Assembly (NCBI GenBank): GCA_016793415.1
Contig: JAEUMC010000090.1
Location: 1 to 14,175 of the forward strand
Reading direction: 5' to 3'
From: Devosia sp.
GTDB lineage: Bacteria; Pseudomonadota; Alphaproteobacteria; Rhizobiales; Devosiaceae
Length of the DNA: 14,175 nt
Positions 6,179 to 12,572 of this stretch are shown one piece after another (position 1 is the first letter of the stretch; each line of letters begins with the position of its first letter). The notes under the pieces were generated by a model. That model had not been told where the DNA came from. It made no database searches and saw nothing but the letters and a program-made list of their open reading frames with translations. A program made the translations under genes and the position numbers.

Positions 6179-7342
6179 CTACCGCACAATCTCATACAAC
6201 CGCTTCAGCACGTGCCGGGACCTTAGATCCTCGGGATCGCCGCGCATCTGGTTCATCGTATAGCTGAACCCCACCTGCTCGGTCGGCCATCCCCCATGGA
6301 TCGAGCCGCCGGCCCCTGAGTGTCCGAACGCATCGGGCGCCGGGCCGAACCGGCCTTGCGGCGTCTGCAGCGCCCAGCCGACGCCGAACGCCATGGCTTC
6401 GGCGATATAGGGGTCCATGAACCGGCTCTGCTCGGCTCGTCCCAGGGCAACCGTCTCCGGCTTCAAAATCTCTACCCCGTCAATGCTGCCGCCCTGCGCC
6501 ATACAGCCATAATAGCGCGCCATCGCCCGCGCCGTGGCGATGCCGCCGGCGCCGCCGATCTCGGCCGCATGGTAGGCGCGGCTGTTCCAGGCGAGTTCTT
6601 CGGGAAACAGCGGCGGGTTGCCCCAGATCGAATGAAACACCGGGTCGGCCCGCTGCTCGTCACCGAATGCCTCGTGATAGGGCAGCATGCCCGGCCCGAG
6701 TTCGATCCGCCCCACCCGCGGCTCCAGCGCCTCGGGCAGCCCGATATAGGCTTCGAGCCCCAGCGGGGTGGCAATCTCCTCGGCGAAGAACCGGCCCAGC
6801 GTCCGCCCGTCGATCCGTCGCACCAGCGCTCCGACCAGCCAGCCGATAGTGACCGCGTGGTAGCAATGGTAGGCGTTGGGGTCGGCGGCCAGCGGCTGCG
6901 CCGCCAGCAGCGCTTCCATCCGTTCGTAGTCGGTGTAGTCGGCGGCGCTCAGCGGCGTCGCGATCCCCGGCAGGCCGGCAGCATGCGAGGTGACGTGCCG
7001 CACCAGCACCCGCGCTTTGCCGTTCTGGGCGAATTCTGGCCAGTAGGTCGCGACCGGCGCATTGAGATCGAGCTGCCCGCGCTCCACCAGTTTCAAGACG
7101 CACCCGGCGAACAGCCCCTTGGTGCCCGAATAGATCACCTGCAGCGTATCGGCCTGCCACGGCCGCCCCGGCGCAGCCATGCCGCCCCAGAGGTCGACGA
7201 CGAGCTTGCCCTTGTGCACCGCGGCGAAACCCGCCCCGACATCGCCGCGCACCGTGAAGTTACGCGCAAACTCCTCCGCCACCGCCTCGAACCCCGGCGC
7301 CACATGCCCCTGCACCGGCGCCGATTGCGATTGATAGTTCAT
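6179..7342 (-). CDS. Beta-lactamase-fold serine hydrolase (class C/EstB-like esterase type)
   Basis: This 387-residue protein has the class C beta-lactamase/penicillin-binding fold as found in EstB-like esterases. The nucleophile motif SxxK is S72-G-T-K75, followed by the family segments LDLNAPVATYWPEF and VRHVTSHAAGLPG (about 91-126). The second motif, normally YxN, appears as Y161-H-A in YHCYHAVTIGWLVG, and the third (HxG type) is H341-S-G in FGHSGAGGS. No signal peptide or lipobox is present, so it probably works in the cytoplasm as an esterase or amidase and is not a drug-resistance beta-lactamase. The ATG at 7342 has a GGGGGAG ribosome site. It lies downstream of the CUT2 transporter genes on the same strand, separated by a 220-bp repeat-filled gap, so it may have reduced or separate expression. 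Natural substrate unknown. Confidence 0.9.
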   Translation of the reverse strand: MNYQSQSAPVQGHVAPGFEAVAEEFARNFTVRGDVGAGFAAVHKGKLVVDLWGGMAAPGRPWQADTLQVIYSGTKGLFAGCVLKLVERGQLDLNAPVATYWPEFAQNGKARVLVRHVTSHAAGLPGIATPLSAADYTDYERMEALLAAQPLAADPNAYHCYHAVTIGWLVGALVRRIDGRTLGRFFAEEIATPLGLEAYIGLPEALEPRVGRIELGPGMLPYHEAFGDEQRADPVFHSIWGNPPLFPEELAWNSRAYHAAEIGGAGGIATARAMARYYGCMAQGGSIDGVEILKPETVALGRAEQSRFMDPYIAEAMAFGVGWALQTPQGRFGPAPDAFGHSGAGGSIHGGWPTEQVGFSYTMNQMRGDPEDLRSRHVLKRLYEIVR

Positions 7343-7372
7343 TGGCTCCCCCGCCTAACACTCTCTGCCGGT

Positions 7373-7549
7373 GCGTGGGGCCACCCCCACCCTTGATCCC
7401 TCCCCACAAGGGGGAGGGAGACGCAGACTGATGCTTCGGTTCCTTCGACTCCCTCCCCCGGGGCGACCTCTTGTCGTCCCCTTGTGGGGAGGGCAGCAAA
7501 GCTTGTGAGCGAAGCGAACTAGCGTCGCTGGGTGGGGGTGGCCCCACGC
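7373..7549. repeat. Composite inverted repeat, family B, with unequal arms
   Basis: The outer block GCGTGGGGCCACCCCCACCC (7373-7392) is repeated inverted at 7531-7549, and the block CCCTCCCCACAAGGGG (from 7398) is inverted at 7477-7493. In the left arm these blocks are joined by only TTGAT (7393-7397); in the right arm a 37-base segment (7494-7530, starting CAGCAAAGCTTGTGAGC and ending CGTCGCTG) stands in its place. A nested pair, GGGGGAGGGAG at 7410-7420 and its complement at 7449-7459, can form a third stem. It fills most of the 220-bp gap between ATPase and serine hydrolase genes. The unequal arms suggest two different versions of one dispersed element facing each other. No gene is seen in this gap. 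Confidence 0.8.
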
Positions 7550-7562
7550 TCCGACCTCGTCA

Positions 7563-8330
7563 TCAATCCCCATGCCCCACAGCATCGAACGCCTCGCCGC
7601 CCGCCATGAGGTTCAGCACTTCCTCGCGGGTCTTCTCGCCGCGCCTGAACTGGCTCGCCACCCGCCCCTGGATCAGCACGGTGAAGCGATCCCCCACACT
7701 CAGCGCGTGCGTCGCATTGTGGGTGATGAACACCAGGGCGATGCCCTGCTCGCGCGCCTGCTTGATCAGGTCGATGACGATCTTGCTTTCCTTCACCCCC
7801 AAAGCCGCGGTGGGCTCGTCGAGGATCAGGAGCTTCGCGCCGAAATACAGCGCCCGGGCGATGGCCAGCGCCTGTCGTTCGCCGCCCGACATGGTGCCCA
7901 CCAGTTGCTCGGCATCGGCGATGCGGCGGATGCCCATCAACCGGATCTGTTCGAGCGCGATGCGATTGGCGGTCTGGTGGTCGAGCCGCCGGAACGGCCC
8001 CCAGCCCTTGGTCGGTTCGTTCCCCAGAAAGAAGTTGCGCGCCACCGAGATCAAGGGGATCGAGCCCACATCCTGGTGCACCGTGCCGATGCCATGCGCC
8101 TGCGCGTCGCGTGGCGAGCGGAAGGTCACCGGCTTGCCGTCGAAGGTGAGTTGGCCGATGGTCGGCGACGTCACCCCCGACATGATCTTGATCAGCGTCG
8201 ACTTGCCGGCGCCATTGTCGCCGAGCAGGCAATGTACCTCGCCCGGGTGGGCTTCGAGGCTGACATCGTTCAACGCGATATTGTTGCCGAAGGTCCGGGT
8301 GACGCCTTCGAGCGTCATGAGCGCAGCCAT
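7563..8330 (-). CDS. Sugar ABC transporter ATP-binding protein, single-domain CUT2 type
   Basis: This 255-residue ATPase has every nucleotide-binding motif: Walker A GDNGAGKST (37-45), Q-loop Q86 in VHQD, signature SGGERQ (148-153), Walker B LLILDE (167-172) and the switch histidine H204 in ITHN. The segment VARNFFLGNEPTKGWGPFRRL is characteristic of ATPases serving ribose/fructose-type (CUT2) importers. It has one nucleotide-binding domain, as in FrcA-like proteins, not the fused two-domain layout (about 500 residues) of RbsA or AraG, so it presumably acts as a homodimer under the permease. Its ATG overlaps the permease stop codon by one base (TGATG), which indicates translational coupling. 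An in-frame ATG at codon 5 is a less likely alternative. Confidence 0.95.
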   Translation of the reverse strand: MAALMTLEGVTRTFGNNIALNDVSLEAHPGEVHCLLGDNGAGKSTLIKIMSGVTSPTIGQLTFDGKPVTFRSPRDAQAHGIGTVHQDVGSIPLISVARNFFLGNEPTKGWGPFRRLDHQTANRIALEQIRLMGIRRIADAEQLVGTMSGGERQALAIARALYFGAKLLILDEPTAALGVKESKIVIDLIKQAREQGIALVFITHNATHALSVGDRFTVLIQGRVASQFRRGEKTREEVLNLMAGGEAFDAVGHGD

Positions 8331-9376
8331 CAGAGTTTCTTCTTTCCCCGGTTCAGCGCCAGCTCGCGGATCAGGTTGTTGGTGAGCACGGCGATCACCA
8401 GCAGCCCGCCGATGAAGGTGGCGAGCCAGTCGGTGGGCCAGCCGGTGTAGAACAGCCCGAGGCTGACGATGCCGTAGATAAAGGTGCCGAGCACGATGCC
8501 GATCACCGAGCCGAAGCCGCCCGAGAGCAGCACCCCGCCGATCACCGCCGCAATGGCGGTCTGGAACACATAACCCTGGCCCGAGGCGGCATTGCCCTGG
8601 TTGTACATCACCGCCGACATGATGCCGACGAAGGCCGCCGACACCGCCGTCCAGATGAAGAGGATCAGCTTGACCCGGGCGACGGGGACGCCGGCGCGCC
8701 GCGCCGCATCGGGGTTACCGCCGGTGGCAAAAATCCAGTTGCCGAAGCGGGTCTGTTTCAGCACCCAGGCGGCGAGGATGGCGGCGAGGAGGTACCAGAG
8801 CACGGCGACGTTGAAGAACATCCATTTCGAGCCCAGCACCGCCTCGGCCCAGCCGGCATCCTTCAGCGACACGTTCGATGAGCCCGAGATCAGCCGGCTC
8901 AGCCCCAGCGCCGTGCCGGCGAGAATGAAGTTCGAGGCGAGCGTCACGATGAAGCTCGGAAGCTTGGTGGCATTGACCAGGAGCGCATTGAAGCAGCCGA
9001 CCCCGACGCCCATGGCAAGCGCCATGGTGATGGTGAGCTCGATCGGCAGGCCATAGAAGCCGGTGCCGAGCGCCACGATGATCGAGGCGGCGCCGACCAC
9101 CGAGCCGGTCGACAGGTCGAACTCGCCCGAGATCATCAGCAAGCCGACCGGCAGCGCGATGATCCCCAGCTCCGCCGCGGTGTTGAGCCAGCCCGCCGTG
9201 CCGGGGATCGAGAAGAACCCCGAGGCGCCGCCGACGATGACGAAGAAGATGTAGATCACCAGCGCCGCGATCAACGGCCCGATCCACACGACCCTGAGCA
9301 GGCGCTCGACGAGGCCGAACCGGGTCGGAGGCGGAGCAGGCGGATCGGCGATAGTGGTTTCCATGGCAGAGGTCAT
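8330..9376 (-). CDS. Sugar ABC transporter permease, RbsC/FrcC type (CUT2)
   Basis: This 348-residue polytopic membrane protein belongs to the branched-chain/ribose permease family (BPD_transp_2). Landmarks are SGEFDLSTGS (83-92, matching the GxxDLSVGS motif of RbsC), LPSFIVTLASN (139-149) and the cytoplasmic coupling loop FATGGNPDAARRAGV (216-230), followed by several more hydrophobic segments and a lysine-rich tail. It forms the pore of the second importer, probably as a homodimer, working with the ATPase encoded directly downstream and the binding protein encoded upstream. The leader before the first membrane span is proline-rich. The ATG at 9376 has only a weak GGAC-like site; an ATG at codon 5 is possible. 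The 293-bp gap to the binding-protein gene contains an inverted repeat and a hairpin. Confidence 0.94.
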   Translation of the reverse strand: MTSAMETTIADPPAPPPTRFGLVERLLRVVWIGPLIAALVIYIFFVIVGGASGFFSIPGTAGWLNTAAELGIIALPVGLLMISGEFDLSTGSVVGAASIIVALGTGFYGLPIELTITMALAMGVGVGCFNALLVNATKLPSFIVTLASNFILAGTALGLSRLISGSSNVSLKDAGWAEAVLGSKWMFFNVAVLWYLLAAILAAWVLKQTRFGNWIFATGGNPDAARRAGVPVARVKLILFIWTAVSAAFVGIMSAVMYNQGNAASGQGYVFQTAIAAVIGGVLLSGGFGSVIGIVLGTFIYGIVSLGLFYTGWPTDWLATFIGGLLVIAVLTNNLIRELALNRGKKKL

Positions 9377-9460
9377 TTCATCAGGTCCGTCGGAGTTCGA
9401 AGGCTAGCGCGGAAGGCAGGGGTGAAGCGAGGGTGGTGCCGGCAACGGGGCTGATAAGCC

Positions 9461-9592
9461 GGTGCGGAAAACGCCCCCCACCCCTGTCCCCTCCCCGCAA
9501 GGGGGGAGGGAGACGCTCACACCAGCGCCGGTGTTCTGGTCTCCTCCCCCCTTGCGGGGGAGGGACAGGGTGGGGGGTGCTCTTCACGCACC
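9461..9592. repeat. Composite inverted repeat, family C, inside the CUT2 operon
   Basis: Arms of about 54 bases (9461-9514 and 9539-9592) are inverted copies with a few mismatches around a 24-base spacer. Each arm runs from GGTGCG through a GCCCCCCACCC block and a CTGTCCC block to an inner hairpin (CTCCCC, GCAA, GGGG) and ends GGAGAC. It lies between the stop of the binding-protein gene and the start of the permease gene. The layout matches families A and B although the bases differ. A long run able to fold this strongly within an operon would be expected to lower downstream expression or to carry separate promoters; that is inference. The rest of the 293-bp gap (9377-9460 and 9593-9669) shows no gene, only the hairpin at 9630-9658. 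Confidence 0.83.
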
Positions 9593-9629
9593 GAACTATC
9601 CCCGGGCCGTGCGCAATCGTAAGCAGTTC

Positions 9630-9658
9630 GGGCGGGGGTGCGTCCAACTCCCCCGCCC
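9630..9658 (-). terminator. Stem-loop directly downstream of the CUT2 binding-protein gene
   Basis: A 9-bp perfect stem (GGGCGGGGG at 9630-9638, CCCCCGCCC at 9650-9658) with an 11-base loop begins 12 bases after the stop codon of the binding-protein gene in the direction of transcription. No T-run follows (GAACTGCTTACG), so it fits partial termination or 3'-end protection better than a full intrinsic terminator. Its place parallels the hairpin after the first binding-protein gene. Confidence 0.5.
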
Positions 9659-9669
9659 TGCCCTGCCCG

Positions 9670-10653
9670 TCAGTTCGCGCCGCGCGAACCCGGGATGGTC
9701 TTGTTGACCTCGAGCACCGCCGCGGCATTTTCCTGCGTCACCATGTACGGGCCGACGCTGATCACGCCCGACGGGGCCATCTTGTACTTGTTGTACATCA
9801 ACGGGATCATCACCCCGTAATAGCCCTGCAGGAACGGCTGCTGGTCGGAGGCAAAGCTCATCTCGCCGGCGGCCACCGCCTCGAGCACGGCATTGCCGAG
9901 ATCCATGGTGCCCAGATCGACGGCGCGGCCGGTGGCGCGCACCTGCTTGATCGACTCCAGCGCATCGACACCCACCGCGACGCCCAGCGTCACCACGCCG
10001 TCGATGGTCTGGTCCTGCATCAGCATGGCCGAAACCGCGGCCTGCACCTTCTGGCTGTTGCCGATATCCTCCGAGGCGAGGATCACCATCTTGGCCTTGC
10101 CGCCGGCTTCGGTGACGGCGTCGATATAGCCCTGGCAGCGCTGCTCCAGCACCGGGTTGGCGGCGATCTGGTTGATGCAGAGGCCGTTCTTGACCCCTTT
10201 GCCGACCGCGACTTTGCCGCCCTGGTAGCCCATCTGGTAGCTGTCTTCGCCGATGAAGCCGATGGCGCCCAGTTCCTTGTACTTGAAGCCGCCCGAATTG
10301 ATGATGATCACCGGGATGCCTTCGGCGGCCGCCTGCTTGATCAGGGGCTCGGTCGGCTCGGGAAAGAAGTTGCCCACGGCGATGGCCGCGGGTTTGCGGG
10401 CGATCGCCGCCTCGAACATCTTGGTATAAACAGGCACGATGTCGTTGAAATCGGCCGGCGCCGTCCACTGCGTCTTGACGCCGTAATCCTTGGTCGCCTG
10501 GTCAAACCCCTGCTGCACCGCGCCCCAGAACGGATCCGAACTCGGCCCGCCCAGCATGATGATCACGTCTTCCTGCGCCTGTGCGGCCGCGAATGGCGCC
10601 GCGGCAGCCATGACGGCGGCGAGCGCCAGCGCGCCCAGTTTGCTGAACTTCAT
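9670..10653 (-). CDS. Sugar ABC transporter substrate-binding protein, CUT2 (ribose-type) family
   Basis: This 327-residue periplasmic protein has a clear signal peptide (MKFSKLGALALAAVMAAAA..., cleavage probably after AQA at 25-27) and the type I periplasmic-binding fold of RbsB/XylF-like proteins: GGPSSDPFWGAVQQGF near the N-terminus, EGIPVIIINSGG at the end of lobe one, MGYQGGK, and the C-terminal DQQPFLQGYYGV segment near the hinge and binding site. Two cysteines (GLCINQ and QRCQGY) are spaced as in related sugar-binding proteins and may form a disulfide. The ATG at 10653 is preceded by GGGGAGGACATA, a strong ribosome site that fixes the start; the frame open upstream is not coding. It feeds the permease and ATPase encoded downstream. 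The ligand is unknown and need not be a simple sugar. Confidence 0.95.
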   Translation of the reverse strand: MKFSKLGALALAAVMAAAAPFAAAQAQEDVIIMLGGPSSDPFWGAVQQGFDQATKDYGVKTQWTAPADFNDIVPVYTKMFEAAIARKPAAIAVGNFFPEPTEPLIKQAAAEGIPVIIINSGGFKYKELGAIGFIGEDSYQMGYQGGKVAVGKGVKNGLCINQIAANPVLEQRCQGYIDAVTEAGGKAKMVILASEDIGNSQKVQAAVSAMLMQDQTIDGVVTLGVAVGVDALESIKQVRATGRAVDLGTMDLGNAVLEAVAAGEMSFASDQQPFLQGYYGVMIPLMYNKYKMAPSGVISVGPYMVTQENAAAVLEVNKTIPGSRGAN

Positions 10654-10734
10654 TATGTCCTCCCCAATGGCGGCGGCCCGCATCCTCCCGACGCGCGCCT
10701 GCCGCGAGGCGCTCGCAGCGCCTTCGACTCCACG

Positions 10735-10762
10735 ACTATTAAATATTATGTATGATGTAAAG
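10735..10762 (-). promoter_or_regulatory. AT-rich block, probable promoter or operator of the binding-protein gene
   Basis: A 28-base stretch of almost only A/T (around ATTAAATATTATGTATGATG) stands out in very GC-rich DNA. It lies just after the SGNH hydrolase stop (10766) and 82 bases before the binding-protein ATG. On the minus strand it contains TTTACA and several TATAAT-like hexamers (CATAAT, TATTTA), but no pair with clean 16-18 base spacing, so I do not assign a promoter exactly. The rest of the leader (10654-10734) is GC-rich with no other clear signal. Confidence 0.45.
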
Positions 10763-10765
10763 CAC

Positions 10766-11416
10766 TCAGCGTAGGTTTCGCATCTGAAGGATGGCGCGCA
10801 CCTCCGCCGCCAGCGCCTTGCCGAGGATTTCGTGCGAGGCTTCATCCATGTGGATGCCGTCTATGCCGGCCCGCACCACCTTGTTGGCATCGAAATGGAA
10901 GCACCCGGTACGGTGCGCCACCTGCTCCAGATAATGCGCATGGTCGCGGCAGCGCTGGTGGCCGACGCCCCACATTGCCGGTTCGGCATCCTCGGTGATT
11001 GCCGGCGGCGTCACCACCAGCACTTCGGGCGGATGCTCCACCATGGCGAAGTGTCCCTTGATCATCTGGATCAGCGTCAGGGTGCCGCGCGCCGAGTTGT
11101 AGGCGGTGATCGACAGCTGGTCCTTGAAGTCGTTGGTGCCCAGCATGACGATCAGCACGTCCATCGGCGCATGCGATTCGAGGATCGGGATCAGCGTACG
11201 CGAGCCATTCTTGTGCGTGCCTTCAATCGGATCGTCGAACACCGTGGTGCGCCCGCTGAGCCCTTCCTCCACCACCCAGGCGTCAGGCCCCAGTTCGCGC
11301 CCCATCACGTTGGCCCAGCGCCGCGCCGGCACGATCCGGTCCGGCGTCTGCGCGATATTGGCGAAGGGCGGGCAGCCCCAGGTGTTGGAGTCGCCGAAGC
11401 AGACGATGGTAGGCAT
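10766..11416 (-). CDS. SGNH/GDSL hydrolase, arylesterase/acyltransferase (MsAcT-like)
   Basis: This 216-residue protein has the SGNH blocks: block I CFGDSNTWG with nucleophile S10 (GDSN in place of GDSL), block II EEGLSGRTT (50-58, oxyanion glycine), block III MLGTNDF (N95) and block V DGIH (D186, H189). Length and the EEGLSGRTT, IVMLGTND and DGIHMDEA segments closely recall the Mycobacterium smegmatis arylesterase/acyltransferase MsAcT, as far as memory allows. Such enzymes cleave or transfer short acyl, often acetyl, groups. There is no signal peptide, so it should be cytoplasmic. The ATG at 11416 has GGGGAG eight bases upstream; a TTG one codon earlier is ignored. It is the first gene after the GntR-controlled divergent promoter and is followed by the CUT2 binding-protein gene, suggesting removal of acyl groups from the imported compound. 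Confidence 0.92.
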   Translation of the reverse strand: MPTIVCFGDSNTWGCPPFANIAQTPDRIVPARRWANVMGRELGPDAWVVEEGLSGRTTVFDDPIEGTHKNGSRTLIPILESHAPMDVLIVMLGTNDFKDQLSITAYNSARGTLTLIQMIKGHFAMVEHPPEVLVVTPPAITEDAEPAMWGVGHQRCRDHAHYLEQVAHRTGCFHFDANKVVRAGIDGIHMDEASHEILGKALAAEVRAILQMRNLR

Positions 11417-11450
11417 CAAATGAGCTCCCCAAGCCGACGACGCGGCGGCA

Positions 11451-11480
11451 TTGCCTTGGCGACGCAGCCTGAGGTATAAA
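11451..11480 (+). promoter_or_regulatory. Sigma70-like promoter of the GntR-type regulator
   Basis: TTGCCT (11451-11456) and TATAAA (11475-11480) are separated by 18 bases and lie about 87 bases upstream of the regulator's GTG. The -10 box is one of the few AT-rich hexamers in this region. It overlaps the opposed promoter and the inverted repeat at 11472-11488. Confidence 0.55.
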
Positions 11481-11488
11481 TCCTACCT
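11472..11488. promoter_or_regulatory. Candidate operator between the divergent promoters
   Basis: AGGTA (11472-11476) and TACCT (11484-11488) form a perfect 5-bp inverted repeat with a 7-base spacer. It covers the -10 boxes of both the regulator promoter and the SGNH hydrolase promoter. The symmetry fits a dimeric GntR-family repressor controlling itself and the transport genes together. The arms are short, so support comes mainly from position. Confidence 0.5.
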
Positions 11489-11502
11489 AATGAGAATGAC
11501 AA
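11474..11502 (-). promoter_or_regulatory. Sigma70-like promoter of the SGNH hydrolase/CUT2 transporter genes
   Basis: On the minus strand TTGTCA (11502-11497) and TTATAC (11479-11474) are separated by exactly 17 bases, close to the sigma70 consensus. Transcription would begin near 11467 and reach the hydrolase ATG at 11416. The inverted repeat at 11472-11488 overlaps the -10 box and part of the spacer. Confidence 0.6.
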
Positions 11503-11566
11503 CCGGGTGGATTCGCATGTGTAGGGCGAGCCAGCCCGGCGAACAGTTGTTGGAAAGACCGCTCGC

Positions 11567-12307
11567 GTGACCGTCTATCGCCGTCCGGACCCGATCCCCC
11601 TGCGCCACACCACCGTCGCCTCGGCCGGTGGCCTCGCCGCCGTCAAGCACGAGCCGGACGATCTCAATCGCCTCGTGGCGCGCGAGATCTTCCAGGCCAT
11701 CGCCTCGGGCCATTTCCCCGTCGGCAGTATCCTGCCCAACGAGCACCAGCTCAGCGCCGATCTCGGTGTCAGCCGCACTGCCTTGCGTGAGGCGATCAAG
11801 GGGCTGGCCTCCAAGGGCCTGGTCGAAACCCGCCGCAAGCGCGGCACGCTGGTGCTCGACCGCAGCCGCTGGGACATGCTCAACGCCGAAGTGATCGCCT
11901 GGTCGCGGAAGCTCGGTTCGGCGCGGGTCAGCGAAGAGCTCTGGGCGGCCATCGCCAGCACCCAGCCGGCCATGGCCGCTGAAGCCGCCGGCCGCCGTCA
12001 TGCCGGGCGGGTGGCCGAGGCGGTGCGCAGCCTCGCCGACGCCGGCACGCCGGAGGCCAGGCGCACCGGCCTCGCCGCGCTGCTGCTCGAGATCGCCAAT
12101 GCCAGCGGCAACCGCTTCCTCACCTCGTTCACCTCAGCCTGCGTCGGCAGCCTCCTCGCCGACGACGCCGCCTTCCTCGATCGCCTCGTCGCGGCACTCG
12201 ACTTGGCGGCGCTCGGCCGCCTCGCGCCACTGCTCACTGCCGGCAACGGCGAAGCCGCCGCCGACCTGCTGCGCCGGACGCTGGTCCGCGAGACCGTGTC
12301 GGCTTAG
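11567..12307 (+). CDS. GntR-family (FadR/FCD-type) transcriptional regulator
   Basis: A 246-residue regulator. After a 30-residue tail, a winged helix-turn-helix spans about 33-98: LVAREIFQAIASGHFPVGSILPNEHQLSADLGVSRTALREAIK, then LASKGLVETRRKRGTLVL as the wing, the standard GntR layout. The C-terminal part (about 105-240) is alpha-helical and looks like a short, diverged FCD effector domain: IANASGNRFL matches the family's ASGN segment, but the Asp and His residues that usually bind a metal just before it are not seen. The start is GTG at 11567 with GGAAAGA upstream. The gene is divergent from the SGNH hydrolase/CUT2 genes and shares a promoter region with an inverted repeat, so it probably represses them and itself until an effector, perhaps the imported compound, binds. 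Confidence 0.9.
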   Translation: MTVYRRPDPIPLRHTTVASAGGLAAVKHEPDDLNRLVAREIFQAIASGHFPVGSILPNEHQLSADLGVSRTALREAIKGLASKGLVETRRKRGTLVLDRSRWDMLNAEVIAWSRKLGSARVSEELWAAIASTQPAMAAEAAGRRHAGRVAEAVRSLADAGTPEARRTGLAALLLEIANASGNRFLTSFTSACVGSLLADDAAFLDRLVAALDLAALGRLAPLLTAGNGEAAADLLRRTLVRETVSA

Positions 12308-12324
12308 GGCGCTTCAGAGCCACA

Positions 12325-12473
12325 GGCCTCTCAGTGCTCCTCCACCGCATCGCGGGGGAGGGGGACCAGCGAAGCTGGTGGAGGGGGCGACCCCAAACAC
12401 CGGCGCATCCTGTCGCCCCCTCCACCGCCTTCGGCGGTCCCCCTCCCCCACGGTGGAGGAGCACGGAGAGGCC
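12325..12473. repeat. Composite inverted repeat, family D, with covarying inner hairpins
   Basis: Arms 12325-12391 and 12412-12473 are inverted copies: GGCCTCTC, GTGCTCCTCCACCG, GGGGGAGGGGGACC and GGTGGAGGGGGCGAC are shared. Within each arm an inner hairpin differs by paired changes: ACCAGC-GAA-GCTGGT at 12365-12379, against (read in the same direction) ACCGCC-GAA-GGCGGT at 12438-12424. Two base pairs changed on both sides, so pairing is kept. It lies 17 bases after the GntR regulator stop and about 100 bases before the XdhC-like gene; the remainder of this 265-bp gap (12474-12572) shows only the XdhC ribosome site. Confidence 0.83.
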
Positions 12474-12572
12474 GGTGCGCCAAAGCATATGCGACAGCCC
12501 TGCACCCCGTGGGCAGTGCGCTTCAGCCGCAGATGTTCTAGTCTCCCGCGAAACGCTTCTGGAGGAGAGCGC

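Noticed and set aside
6179..7342. Antibiotic-resistance beta-lactamase
   Set aside because: No signal peptide, the second motif is YHA where YxN is expected, and the overall sequence fits esterase-type members found beside metabolic genes.
9433..10755. Plus-strand open frame of 440 codons opposite the CUT2 binding-protein gene
   Set aside because: It runs through the family C repeat and antisense to a secure gene; composition is that of a shadow frame.
10735..10762. AT-rich block as an attachment site or trace of a mobile element
   Set aside because: No flanking direct repeats, integrase or tRNA; its position before a gene with a strong ribosome site fits a promoter region better.
12000..12572. 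Upstream extension of the XdhC frame
   Set aside because: It overlaps the GntR gene in another frame and the family D repeat; the strong GGAGGAG site and family alignment place the start at 12573.
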